Source: Bacilli bacterium (lineage in GTDB: Bacteria; Bacillota_I; Bacilli_A; RF39; UBA660). Taken from it: DNA of 17,982 nucleotides. The notes beneath the pieces were generated by a model. It saw only the letters and a program-made list of their open reading frames with translations. It had not been told where the DNA came from and did no database searches. Location of the stretch: NCBI GenBank assembly GCA_900769695.1, contig CAAGHO010000010.1:1-17982 (forward strand), given 5' to 3'. Within the stretch, counting starts at the first letter, position 1. Each line of letters starts with the position of its first letter. Positions 8,326 through 14,981 of this stretch are shown here, one piece after another. The position numbers were made by a program, and so were the translations under genes.

Positions 8326-9198
8326 TTATTGATTATTTATATATTTACTTAATTCTTTTGTAACTACTTTATAACCCTCATCAGATAAATGCAGTCCTTC
8401 TCTTGTATATTCGAGTTTCATATTACCATCCTCATCTATTAATTTATCATACATATTGATATAGGTAACATTTTCCGTTTTATCTGCAAATTTTTTTAAC
8501 TTTTTATTTATATTAATTATTTTTTCATTTTTTCTTCCATGAACCATAGAATGACTTATTTTTTCATTATTTGTATCATTAACAGGGTATATAGACTCTA
8601 AATAAATGTCACAATTTGGTCTATTCTTTTTTATATTAGTTACAAGTTTTTTGATACACTCTTCTATTACATATTCATCTCTATAGGGAACATCATTAGT
8701 ACCAATAAGTAAAAACACTTTAGTTGGATTATATCTATAAATTCTTTCATATGAATTATCTAAAATATCATTTACTGTATTTCCATCTATTCCACTATTC
8801 ACTACATGAATTTCATCCTTATAATACTTTTCTAGATTATATTGATAAGTAATTGAATCTCCAACAAACACAATATTTTCATCACCTAATGTTTTTACTA
8901 CTTTTTTAGTAATAGTTTTAGGTTCAAAAGTTTCATACTTATAGATATAAATAAAACTTAATGTTGCCGTAAAAAATGAAAATATTATTAATAATAGTAT
9001 TACAAATTTATACTTGTTTTTACTTTTCTCTAGCATTAATAGTTCTTTTTTTAATTTAATTATTTCATTTTTTCTTCTATATAATTTTTTTTCATTTTCT
9101 AGTTCATCTTCTATTTTTTTAGAATCAAAATTAAATTTTTGCTGCATAGTTAAACTTAAATCTTTTTCTTTATTTCTATTTTTAACCCTATTTTTCAT
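8326..9198 (-). CDS. Membrane-anchored SGNH/GDSL-family hydrolase
   Basis: This 290-residue protein has a charged N-terminal segment with likely coiled coil (about 20-62), one membrane helix (64-86), and an extracytoplasmic SGNH domain (about 107-288). The four blocks are visible: VGDSIT with nucleophile Ser115, NSGIDGN with Gly136 and Asn140, IGTNDV with Asn168, and EGLHL with His270. The position three before the histidine is Glu267 rather than the usual Asp. SGNH enzymes of this kind remove or transfer O-acetyl or other ester groups on glycans; here the substrate is presumably the glycan built by the neighbouring genes. The long cytoplasmic coiled coil is unusual and might mediate partner binding. 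The ribosome site is GAGGG shortly before the ATG. An extended -10 at 9225-9233 may give it a separate promoter. Confidence 0.85.
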   Translation of the reverse strand: MKNRVKNRNKEKDLSLTMQQKFNFDSKKIEDELENEKKLYRRKNEIIKLKKELLMLEKSKNKYKFVILLLIIFSFFTATLSFIYIYKYETFEPKTITKKVVKTLGDENIVFVGDSITYQYNLEKYYKDEIHVVNSGIDGNTVNDILDNSYERIYRYNPTKVFLLIGTNDVPYRDEYVIEECIKKLVTNIKKNRPNCDIYLESIYPVNDTNNEKISHSMVHGRKNEKIININKKLKKFADKTENVTYINMYDKLIDEDGNMKLEYTREGLHLSDEGYKVVTKELSKYINNQ

Positions 9199-9224
9199 AA
9201 TATCCCTCTTTTTTTTACAAAAAT

Positions 9225-9233
9225 ATTATAACA
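9225..9233 (-). promoter_or_regulatory. Possible internal extended -10 promoter before the SGNH gene
   Basis: The 58-bp gap between rmlB and the SGNH gene contains TGTTATAAT on the minus strand (complement of 9225-9233), a perfect extended -10. No -35 is apparent, as the upstream stretch is mostly T. Just before it the rmlB stop sits in a weak 5-bp inverted repeat (AAAGA/TCTTT) followed by a T run that could be a poor terminator or attenuator. This could separate expression of the rml genes from the downstream transferases. Confidence 0.4.
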
Positions 9234-9256
9234 TTTTACCAAAAAGAAAAAAAGAC

Positions 9257-10261
9257 TTAATCTTTATAAGCCTCTTTGTATTCTCCTGATAAGATGTTAT
9301 CTATCCAATCAGTATTTTCTAAATACCACTCTATAGTTTCTTTAATACCATCTTCAAAAGTATAAGTTCTAGTCCATCCTAATTCTTTTTCTACTTTAGA
9401 TGAATCTATTGCGTATCTTAGATCATGACCTTTTCTGTCACTAACGAATTCTATTAAATCTTCACTTTTACCAAGTTGTTTTAAAATTGTTTTTACAATA
9501 GTTAGATTAGTTCTTTCAGAGTGTCCTCCAAGATTATATACTTCTCCAACACGACCATTTCTAACAATTAAATCAACTCCTATATTATGATCGATTACAT
9601 GAATCCAATCACGAACATTTTCACCTGTTCCATATACTGGAATTTTTTCATTTTTTAGAGCTTTTGAAATAACAACTGGTATTAATTTTTCTGGAAATTG
9701 GTATGGTCCATAGTTATTAGAACAACGACTGATTGTTACTGGAAGGCCATAAGTTCTATAGTATGCTCCTACTAATAAATCAGCACTTGCCTTACTTGTT
9801 GAATATGGACTTGATGTATGAATTGGAGTATTTTCTGTAAATAATAAATCAGGTCTATCAAGTGGTAAATCTCCATATACTTCATCAGTTGAAACTTGAT
9901 GATATCTTTTTACATTATACTTTAATGATGCATCCATAAGTACTTGAGTTCCAATAATATTAGTTGTTAAAAATATACCTGGATTTTTGATAGAATTATC
10001 TACATGAGACTCTGCTGCAAAGTTAATTACAACATCGAATTTTTCAGCATTAAACAATTTATCTATAAAATCTCTATCAGTAATATCTCCATGAACAAAT
10101 TTATAGTTAGCTTTTCCTTCTAGATCTTTAATATTATTATAATTTCCTGCATAAGTTAAAGCATCTAAGCAAACAAAATCATCATCAGGATATTTATTAA
10201 CTACATAATGCATATAGTTACTTCCAATAAATCCTGCTCCTCCTGTTACTAAAAATTTCAT
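9257..10261 (-). CDS. rmlB: dTDP-glucose 4,6-dehydratase
   Basis: This 334-residue protein catalyses the second step of dTDP-L-rhamnose synthesis, turning dTDP-glucose into dTDP-4-keto-6-deoxyglucose in the cytosol with bound NAD. The Rossmann motif GGAGFIG is at 7-13, the catalytic STDEVYG at 124-130 holds Asp126 and Glu127, and the YSTSK at 153-157 supplies Tyr153 and Lys157 of the short-chain dehydrogenase family. AAESHVDNS (82-90) and SRCSNNYGPYQFPEKLIP are RmlB signatures. Length is normal. The start is set by AGGAGG five bases before the ATG; the gap after rmlD is 12 bp. It is the last of the four rml genes in the order A-C-D-B. Identification is very secure. Confidence 0.97.
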   Translation of the reverse strand: MKFLVTGGAGFIGSNYMHYVVNKYPDDDFVCLDALTYAGNYNNIKDLEGKANYKFVHGDITDRDFIDKLFNAEKFDVVINFAAESHVDNSIKNPGIFLTTNIIGTQVLMDASLKYNVKRYHQVSTDEVYGDLPLDRPDLLFTENTPIHTSSPYSTSKASADLLVGAYYRTYGLPVTISRCSNNYGPYQFPEKLIPVVISKALKNEKIPVYGTGENVRDWIHVIDHNIGVDLIVRNGRVGEVYNLGGHSERTNLTIVKTILKQLGKSEDLIEFVSDRKGHDLRYAIDSSKVEKELGWTRTYTFEDGIKETIEWYLENTDWIDNILSGEYKEAYKD

Positions 10262-10273
10262 AAATTCCTCCTA

Positions 10274-11203
10274 TTATCTTTTCTTTACTAATTCTTTACA
10301 ATATCTATCAGTAGCATCTGTCCAACTTGGTAACATTTCAAATCCTGCTTCAATAAGTTTTTCTTTTGAAAGTTTAGAATTCCTTGGACGATATGCCTGT
10401 TTTGTACCAGTTAATTCTAAATACTCTTCTGTTGTTACAGGATTAACTTTTGTTGGTTTTCCATTACTTTCAAATATATATTTAGCAAATTCTGCCCAAG
10501 AACAATATCCATCATTATTTACATGATATGTTCCATATTTTTCAGTTTGTGCCATATCAATTAATAATTTTGATAAATCAACTGTATATGTAGGGCTTCC
10601 TACTTGATCATCTACTACGTTTAACTCATCATGATTTTCTGATAGTTTTAACATGGTTTTAATAAAATTATTTCCATTAATTCCAAATACCCATGAAATT
10701 CTTGTTATAAAATGTTTTGGATTACGTCTTACTTCTTGTTCACCTTCGTATTTAGTTAGACCATAAACGCTCATAGGATTTACTTGATCATCTTCAGCAT
10801 ATAATCCTTCTTTTTTACCATCAAAAACATAATCAGTTGACATATAAATAATTTTTGAACCAATTTCAATAGAAGCATCTGTTATATTTCTTGTACCAAA
10901 AACATTTACACTGCGAACTTTATCTTCCATATCTTCTGCTTTATCAACTGCAGTCCATGCTGCACAATGTAAAATTACATCTGGTTTTTCTTCTGTTATA
11001 ACTTTTTTAACTGCTTCTTTGTCAGTTATATCTAAAGAAACATATTTAATATTAGTTTCATTCATCAAATCAATTGAAGCTTGATTATTTTCACCTAAGT
11101 CTCCTAAATCAGATACAGTAATATCTAATTCACCTCTTTTTGCAAGTTCACGAACTAAATCATATCCAAGTTGACCTTTATATCCAGTAATAAAGTATTT
11201 CAC
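10274..11203 (-). CDS. rmlD: dTDP-4-dehydrorhamnose reductase
   Basis: This 309-residue protein catalyses the last step, reduction of dTDP-4-keto-L-rhamnose to dTDP-L-rhamnose with NAD(P)H. It shows the N-terminal GYKGQLG (7-13) dinucleotide motif, STDYVFDG (122-129) and the catalytic Tyr147-xxx-Lys151 in YGLTK. The C-terminal region has the RPRNSKLSKEKL segment typical of RmlD. The start codon is GTG at 11203-11201, overlapping the rmlC stop by one base (TAGTG), with AGGAGG (11212-11217) 8 bp upstream inside rmlC. This arrangement suggests translational coupling. Length and motifs are normal. Confidence 0.97.
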   Translation of the reverse strand: MKYFITGYKGQLGYDLVRELAKRGELDITVSDLGDLGENNQASIDLMNETNIKYVSLDITDKEAVKKVITEEKPDVILHCAAWTAVDKAEDMEDKVRSVNVFGTRNITDASIEIGSKIIYMSTDYVFDGKKEGLYAEDDQVNPMSVYGLTKYEGEQEVRRNPKHFITRISWVFGINGNNFIKTMLKLSENHDELNVVDDQVGSPTYTVDLSKLLIDMAQTEKYGTYHVNNDGYCSWAEFAKYIFESNGKPTKVNPVTTEEYLELTGTKQAYRPRNSKLSKEKLIEAGFEMLPSWTDATDRYCKELVKKR

Positions 11204-11775
11204 TATTTATTCCTCCTAAATCTTGTTTTACACTTTTGTAAAGTTTCACGATTAATATCTTTTTCAGAAAGAATTGGTTTATCTATACCATATTCAGTAA
11301 ATATTTCTTCCCAATTAATTCCTAATTCTTTATCATTCCAAAGAATTCCACCTTCAAGTTCTGGTGCATAATCATTATCAATTAAATATTGAAAAACTGT
11401 ATCATCTTCTAAGGATACAAACCCATGAGCAAAACCACGTGGTACAAATAATTGTTTATTATTATCTGGTGTTAATAAAACACTTGTCCATTTTCCAAAT
11501 GTTTCAGAATCTTCTCTCATATCAACAACAACGTCAATTGCAGATCCACTAATTACTTCAACAATTTTTGCTTGACACTTAGGATCTTTTTGAAAGTGAA
11601 GCCCACGAACAACTCCTTTACTACTTTTACTACGATTAGCTTGAACAACACGTTCAAATCCTAACTCATCTAAATCTTTTTGAATAAAATATGGAGAAAA
11701 ATAACCTCTATCATCTCCAAATCTATTTGGTTCTAAAATATAACAATCTAATAAATTAGTTTCTATCTTTTTCAT
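11203..11775 (-). CDS. rmlC: dTDP-4-dehydrorhamnose 3,5-epimerase
   Basis: This 190-residue cupin-fold enzyme epimerises dTDP-4-keto-6-deoxyglucose at C3 and C5. Visible signatures are DDRGYF (21-26), VRGLHFQ with catalytic His60, the FVPRGFAHGFVSLED strand (110-124) and Tyr130 in the FQY that serves as the general acid in the family. The usual E-F at the DRGYF-xE position is Pro-Tyr here, a minor variation. Its ribosome site AGGAGA overlaps the rmlA stop (TAGGAGA), and its own stop overlaps the GTG of rmlD, so rmlA-C-D are tightly coupled. Assignment is secure. Confidence 0.96.
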   Translation of the reverse strand: MKKIETNLLDCYILEPNRFGDDRGYFSPYFIQKDLDELGFERVVQANRSKSSKGVVRGLHFQKDPKCQAKIVEVISGSAIDVVVDMREDSETFGKWTSVLLTPDNNKQLFVPRGFAHGFVSLEDDTVFQYLIDNDYAPELEGGILWNDKELGINWEEIFTEYGIDKPILSEKDINRETLQKCKTRFRRNK

Positions 11776-11784
11776 AAAAATCTC

Positions 11785-12663
11785 CTATCTTACTTCATCT
11801 ACTACTTTTTGTAAATATTTACCATAACTATTTTTCTTTAAAATTTTTGCTCTTATCTTTAATTGTTCAGTTGTAATCCAACCTTTATAATATGCAATCT
11901 GTTCAGGACAACAAATAATTTTATCTTTTAATTGTTCTAATGATTTAATCATATTAGCAGCATCTAGTTGACTATCAAAAGTACCTGTATCAAACCAAGT
12001 AAATCCTTCTCCTAGTTTTTCTGCTTTTAAGTTTCCTTCTTGTAAATAGAAATCATTTAAAGTAGTTATTTCTAACTCTCCTCTTGCTGAAGGTTTAACT
12101 TCACTAGCTTTTTGACTAACTCCCTTAGGATAGAAATATAATCCTGTAATAGCATAATTTGATTTTGGATGTTCTGGCTTTTCTTCTACGCTAAGTACAT
12201 TATTATTACTATCTAGTTCCATAATTCCAAATCTTTCTGGATCTCTTACTTGGTTTCCAAAGATTGTTGCTTTTCCATTAACTGCATTTTCTTTTGCTTT
12301 TTCTAACATTTCTGTAAAACCATTTCCATAGAAAATGTTATCTCCAAGTATCATAGCACATTCATCTTCACCAATGAATTTCTCTCCTAAAATAAATGCT
12401 TGAGCAAGTCCATCAGGTGAAGGTTGAATAATATATTCTAGATTAATTCCAAATTGTTTTCCATCCTTTAATAGTTTTTTAAAACCGCTTTGATCTTCTT
12501 CTGTTGTAATTACTAAGATATCTTTAATGCCCGCTAACATAAGTGTTGCTAAAGGATAATAAATCATTGGCTTATCGTATATTGGCATTAATTGTTTACT
12601 AATTCCTTCTGTTATAGGGTAAAGTCTAGTACCTGACCCTCCTGCTAAAATAATTCCTTTCAT
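11785..12663 (-). CDS. rmlA: Glucose-1-phosphate thymidylyltransferase
   Basis: This 292-residue enzyme joins dTTP and glucose-1-phosphate to dTDP-glucose, the first committed step to dTDP-rhamnose. It has the nucleotide-binding GGSGTRLYPIT (8-18), LMPIYDKPMIYYPL (25-38), the metal-binding Asp108 in LGDNIFYG, VEEKPEHPKSN and the WFDTGT segment, all typical of RmlA. Length is that of the family. The start is supported by AGGAGG, which is formed by the last two Arg codons of the upstream glycosyltransferase gene; two bases separate the genes. End-product feedback by dTDP-rhamnose is known for the family. Confidence 0.97.
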   Translation of the reverse strand: MKGIILAGGSGTRLYPITEGISKQLMPIYDKPMIYYPLATLMLAGIKDILVITTEEDQSGFKKLLKDGKQFGINLEYIIQPSPDGLAQAFILGEKFIGEDECAMILGDNIFYGNGFTEMLEKAKENAVNGKATIFGNQVRDPERFGIMELDSNNNVLSVEEKPEHPKSNYAITGLYFYPKGVSQKASEVKPSARGELEITTLNDFYLQEGNLKAEKLGEGFTWFDTGTFDSQLDAANMIKSLEQLKDKIICCPEQIAYYKGWITTEQLKIRAKILKKNSYGKYLQKVVDEVR

Positions 12664-12665
12664 CT

Positions 12666-13517
12666 CTACCTCCTAATTAAACATCTTATATATAAGATAA
12701 ATAAATAAAATTTATCTGTTATATATAAAAGTGCCATTTGAATAAAGTTTCCTTTTAGATAATTTTTTACAAAATATCTTTGAGAAGATTTTAATATCTT
12801 TTGTTTATTTACCCTCTTTATACTTTTATCAATAGATACCGAATGATCATGAATTATTTCTACTTTATTATTAATAGCCTCATACTTATTATTTTCAATA
12901 ACTTTTTTAGCAAAAATTTGTTCTTCATAATATAAAAATGTATTTTCATCAAAAAAGTCTACACTTTTTAAAAAGATGGAATCTACCATAAAGAAACATC
13001 CTGATACTACATCTACTATAGAGATATCATCTTTATAATGTTCTTCTTTATAAAGTAATTTTTTCTTCTTAAAGTATCTACTGATTAAGGGAAGATTAAA
13101 TAAAATTTCACTATTTGCACTAGGCATCCTCCAGCCTCTGTTTAGATTCCCATGCTCATTTATAACTGGTCCTACTACAACTATATCTTCCTTAAGTGTT
13201 GATGAAAGTAGCTTAATATATTTCTCATCTTTAATTATGATATCAGAGTTAGAGAAAATTATATTGGCATCACCTATTTTTTTAATTAAATATTTTGCTC
13301 CAGCGTTAAGTCCTGCTGAAAAATGCCTACTACTATTTTTAATTATAGAGATTTTTTTATCTTTAAACTTCTGAAGGTCTTTAAATGAAGAATCTGTTGA
13401 ATTGTTATCTACAACAACTATATGATCAATGCATTTATAATCTTTAATATTTTCAATTAAGCGTTTAGTCATCTTATAATCATTGTAATTAACTATTACA
13501 AAACCTATTTTCTTCAC
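12666..13517 (-). CDS. GT2 glycosyltransferase, rhamnosyltransferase-like
   Basis: This 283-residue protein has the GT2 start GFVIVNYND (5-13), VVDNNSTD (36-42), the NAGAKYL segment (71-77) and the NSD form of the DxD motif at 90-92. YYEEQIFAKK further on supplies the acidic residues near the catalytic base. The form matches the WbbL/RfbF-like branch, in which many members use dTDP-rhamnose, and the rml genes immediately follow, so a rhamnosyl transfer to a lipid-linked acceptor is likely. A hydrophobic segment near the C-terminus may bind the membrane. The start is GTG at 13517 with only a weak purine-rich ribosome site (GAAAGAAGTG), suggesting low or coupled translation. It ends AGG AGG TAG, providing the rmlA ribosome site. 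Confidence 0.85.
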   Translation of the reverse strand: MKKIGFVIVNYNDYKMTKRLIENIKDYKCIDHIVVVDNNSTDSSFKDLQKFKDKKISIIKNSSRHFSAGLNAGAKYLIKKIGDANIIFSNSDIIIKDEKYIKLLSSTLKEDIVVVGPVINEHGNLNRGWRMPSANSEILFNLPLISRYFKKKKLLYKEEHYKDDISIVDVVSGCFFMVDSIFLKSVDFFDENTFLYYEEQIFAKKVIENNKYEAINNKVEIIHDHSVSIDKSIKRVNKQKILKSSQRYFVKNYLKGNFIQMALLYITDKFYLFILYIRCLIRR

Positions 13518-13544
13518 TCTATCACTTCTTTCATCATAATTTTA

Positions 13545-14810
13545 TTATATAGCTTTTTTCTTATTTAAACAACTCTTTTTGAGGTTTAGGAGTAGGATAC
13601 ATACAAAAATACTAACTGCTGGAGCAGTAATAATATGTCCTGAAAACAAAGAAAGGACAATAATTAGAAAAACACTTAAGATAAGCATAATATTTTCATA
13701 ATTAAGAATAATTTTATTTCTAAAAATATCTACTAAAATATAAATATAACAACTGAAGAAAATGATAAATCCTAGTATTCCTTGACTATAATAAATATCA
13801 TAATAATCCATTTCTATTTGTTTTAGTTTCTTATTACTATTTTTTTCTAAATAACCTATACCCATTAGTTTTTGATAAGAACTTGATCTTTTATAAAGTT
13901 TCTTTGTTTTTTTCTCAAAAGAAAGTCTTTGACTAAAGATAAAATGATCGATTAATTTTTCATCTTTAAAAACATCTACTATATTATCTACTTTTAAAAA
14001 TTTTAGATGAGTTTTGATATTTTTATAAAAGTTAGTTTTTGGAATAATCAAAACAATTGAAAAACTAAGAATTGCAAAAATAGTCATTAGAGAAAAAACT
14101 GCTTTATATTTTTTTGTTTTGATGAGTTTTACTATAATATAGATAAGTGCTGTTAAAATAGATATTATTAATGAAAGTAATGGTGTTTTAGTACCTACCA
14201 TTAAAATAACTACTCCATAAATAAATGAAAATATTACTTTTAATATTAAGTATTTTTTTGAATTATAAATTATAAATATAATTGGGGTTAAAATTGAAAT
14301 AATTCCACTTATTTCATTAGCTGAATTGAAAAACCCTAGTGTCCCCTTTTTAGTTATTTCATAAGTTTTATATCCAGTATTTGTTATATATGGAATAAAT
14401 ATTAGTAATATATATATAACAAGTGTTGTAAATAAAATCTTATTTGGAATATTAATATCATCTTTTATTTGATAAAAGGAAAGTAAAAGAATTGGAAAGT
14501 AAAATACTCTAATGAATCCCTGGATTTCACCTAATAGAAAAACATTTTTATTATAAAGATAAAATCCTAATATATAAAAACAAAAATAGATAAAAATAAT
14601 TCCATAATATAATAATAATTTCTTCTTTTTATAGACAAATATAAGTGTGTACATAATAAAAATCAAAAACAAAATTCTTACAATAATACCAACTGTTATT
14701 TGACTTTTCAATAAATGGATCCCTACTCCTGTTATTAAATCTAAAACTGGTTGGGCAAGTATAAAGATACAAAGTATTAAATTAATATTTTTCTTAATAA
14801 AATTATTCAT
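13545..14810 (-). CDS. O-antigen polymerase/ligase-like membrane protein (Wzy/WaaL type)
   Basis: This 421-residue protein has about ten to eleven membrane helices and a large extracytoplasmic loop (roughly 260-340) near the C-terminus, the topology of the Wzy_C/WaaL superfamily. The loop ends with a GIGYLEKN segment and EMDYYDIYYSQGILGFI, which matches the conserved acidic-then-glycine motif before the next helix in bacterial polymerases and ligases. Such proteins polymerise lipid-linked repeat units or transfer a finished glycan to an acceptor. It is the first gene after the promoter at 14838-14867 and begins with AGGAG (14818-14822) seven bases before the ATG. Whether it is a polymerase or a ligase cannot be told from sequence. 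Confidence 0.8.
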   Translation of the reverse strand: MNNFIKKNINLILCIFILAQPVLDLITGVGIHLLKSQITVGIIVRILFLIFIMYTLIFVYKKKKLLLYYGIIFIYFCFYILGFYLYNKNVFLLGEIQGFIRVFYFPILLLSFYQIKDDINIPNKILFTTLVIYILLIFIPYITNTGYKTYEITKKGTLGFFNSANEISGIISILTPIIFIIYNSKKYLILKVIFSFIYGVVILMVGTKTPLLSLIISILTALIYIIVKLIKTKKYKAVFSLMTIFAILSFSIVLIIPKTNFYKNIKTHLKFLKVDNIVDVFKDEKLIDHFIFSQRLSFEKKTKKLYKRSSSYQKLMGIGYLEKNSNKKLKQIEMDYYDIYYSQGILGFIIFFSCYIYILVDIFRNKIILNYENIMLILSVFLIIVLSLFSGHIITAPAVSIFVCILLLNLKKSCLNKKKAI

Positions 14811-14837
14811 AGTTAGACTCCTATATTTATTTTTTTC

Positions 14838-14867
14838 ATTATAACATGATTTAGCTAGTTAAGTCTA
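14838..14867 (-). promoter_or_regulatory. Promoter of the 11-gene glycan operon
   Basis: On the minus strand TAGACT (complement of 14862-14867) is followed after 18 bp by TATAAT (complement of 14838-14843), preceded by TGT to form an extended -10. The start site would lie near 14831, leaving a 5' leader of about 20 bases with an AGGAG site and no room for a riboswitch. Confidence 0.7.
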
Positions 14868-14884
14868 TTTTTACTTGTTTTTTG

Positions 14885-14931
14885 CTTTACATATCATTAG
14901 ACACAACTTAACGTTTTATTTATATGTAAAG
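14885..14931. promoter_or_regulatory. Perfect 10-bp inverted repeat in the divergent region (candidate operator)
   Basis: CTTTACATAT at 14885-14894 is exactly mirrored by ATATGTAAAG at 14922-14931, with 27 bp between. The right arm ends just before the putative -35 of the PASTA gene and the left arm lies 18 bp upstream of the -35 of the glycan operon. It could be a regulator site or a pair of half-sites controlling both divergent genes. No protein is known to bind it. Confidence 0.5.
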
Positions 14932-14932
14932 A

Positions 14933-14961
14933 TTTATATTTTTTTATCTTTATTATATAAT
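14933..14961 (+). promoter_or_regulatory. Putative promoter of the PASTA gene
   Basis: TTTATA (14933-14938) and TATAAT (14956-14961) are separated by 17 bp. The -10 is perfect and the -35 weak, in very AT-rich sequence. The start site would be near 14968, very close to the start codon at 14982, so the AAAGG ribosome site (about 14967-14971) may sit at the transcript end. A further upstream promoter is possible. Confidence 0.4.
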
Positions 14962-14981
14962 TAAATAAAGGTAGTGGTTAG

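Noticed and set aside
9257..12663. rml genes look less AT-rich than the flanking transferase genes, suggesting horizontal transfer
   Set aside because: Conserved soluble enzymes normally differ in composition from Ile/Phe/Lys-rich membrane proteins, so the contrast does not by itself show transfer.
14811..14981. Riboswitch or structured leader upstream of the glycan operon
   Set aside because: The mapped promoter leaves only about 20 bases of leader, and the inverted repeat lies upstream of the start site, so it is not in that transcript.
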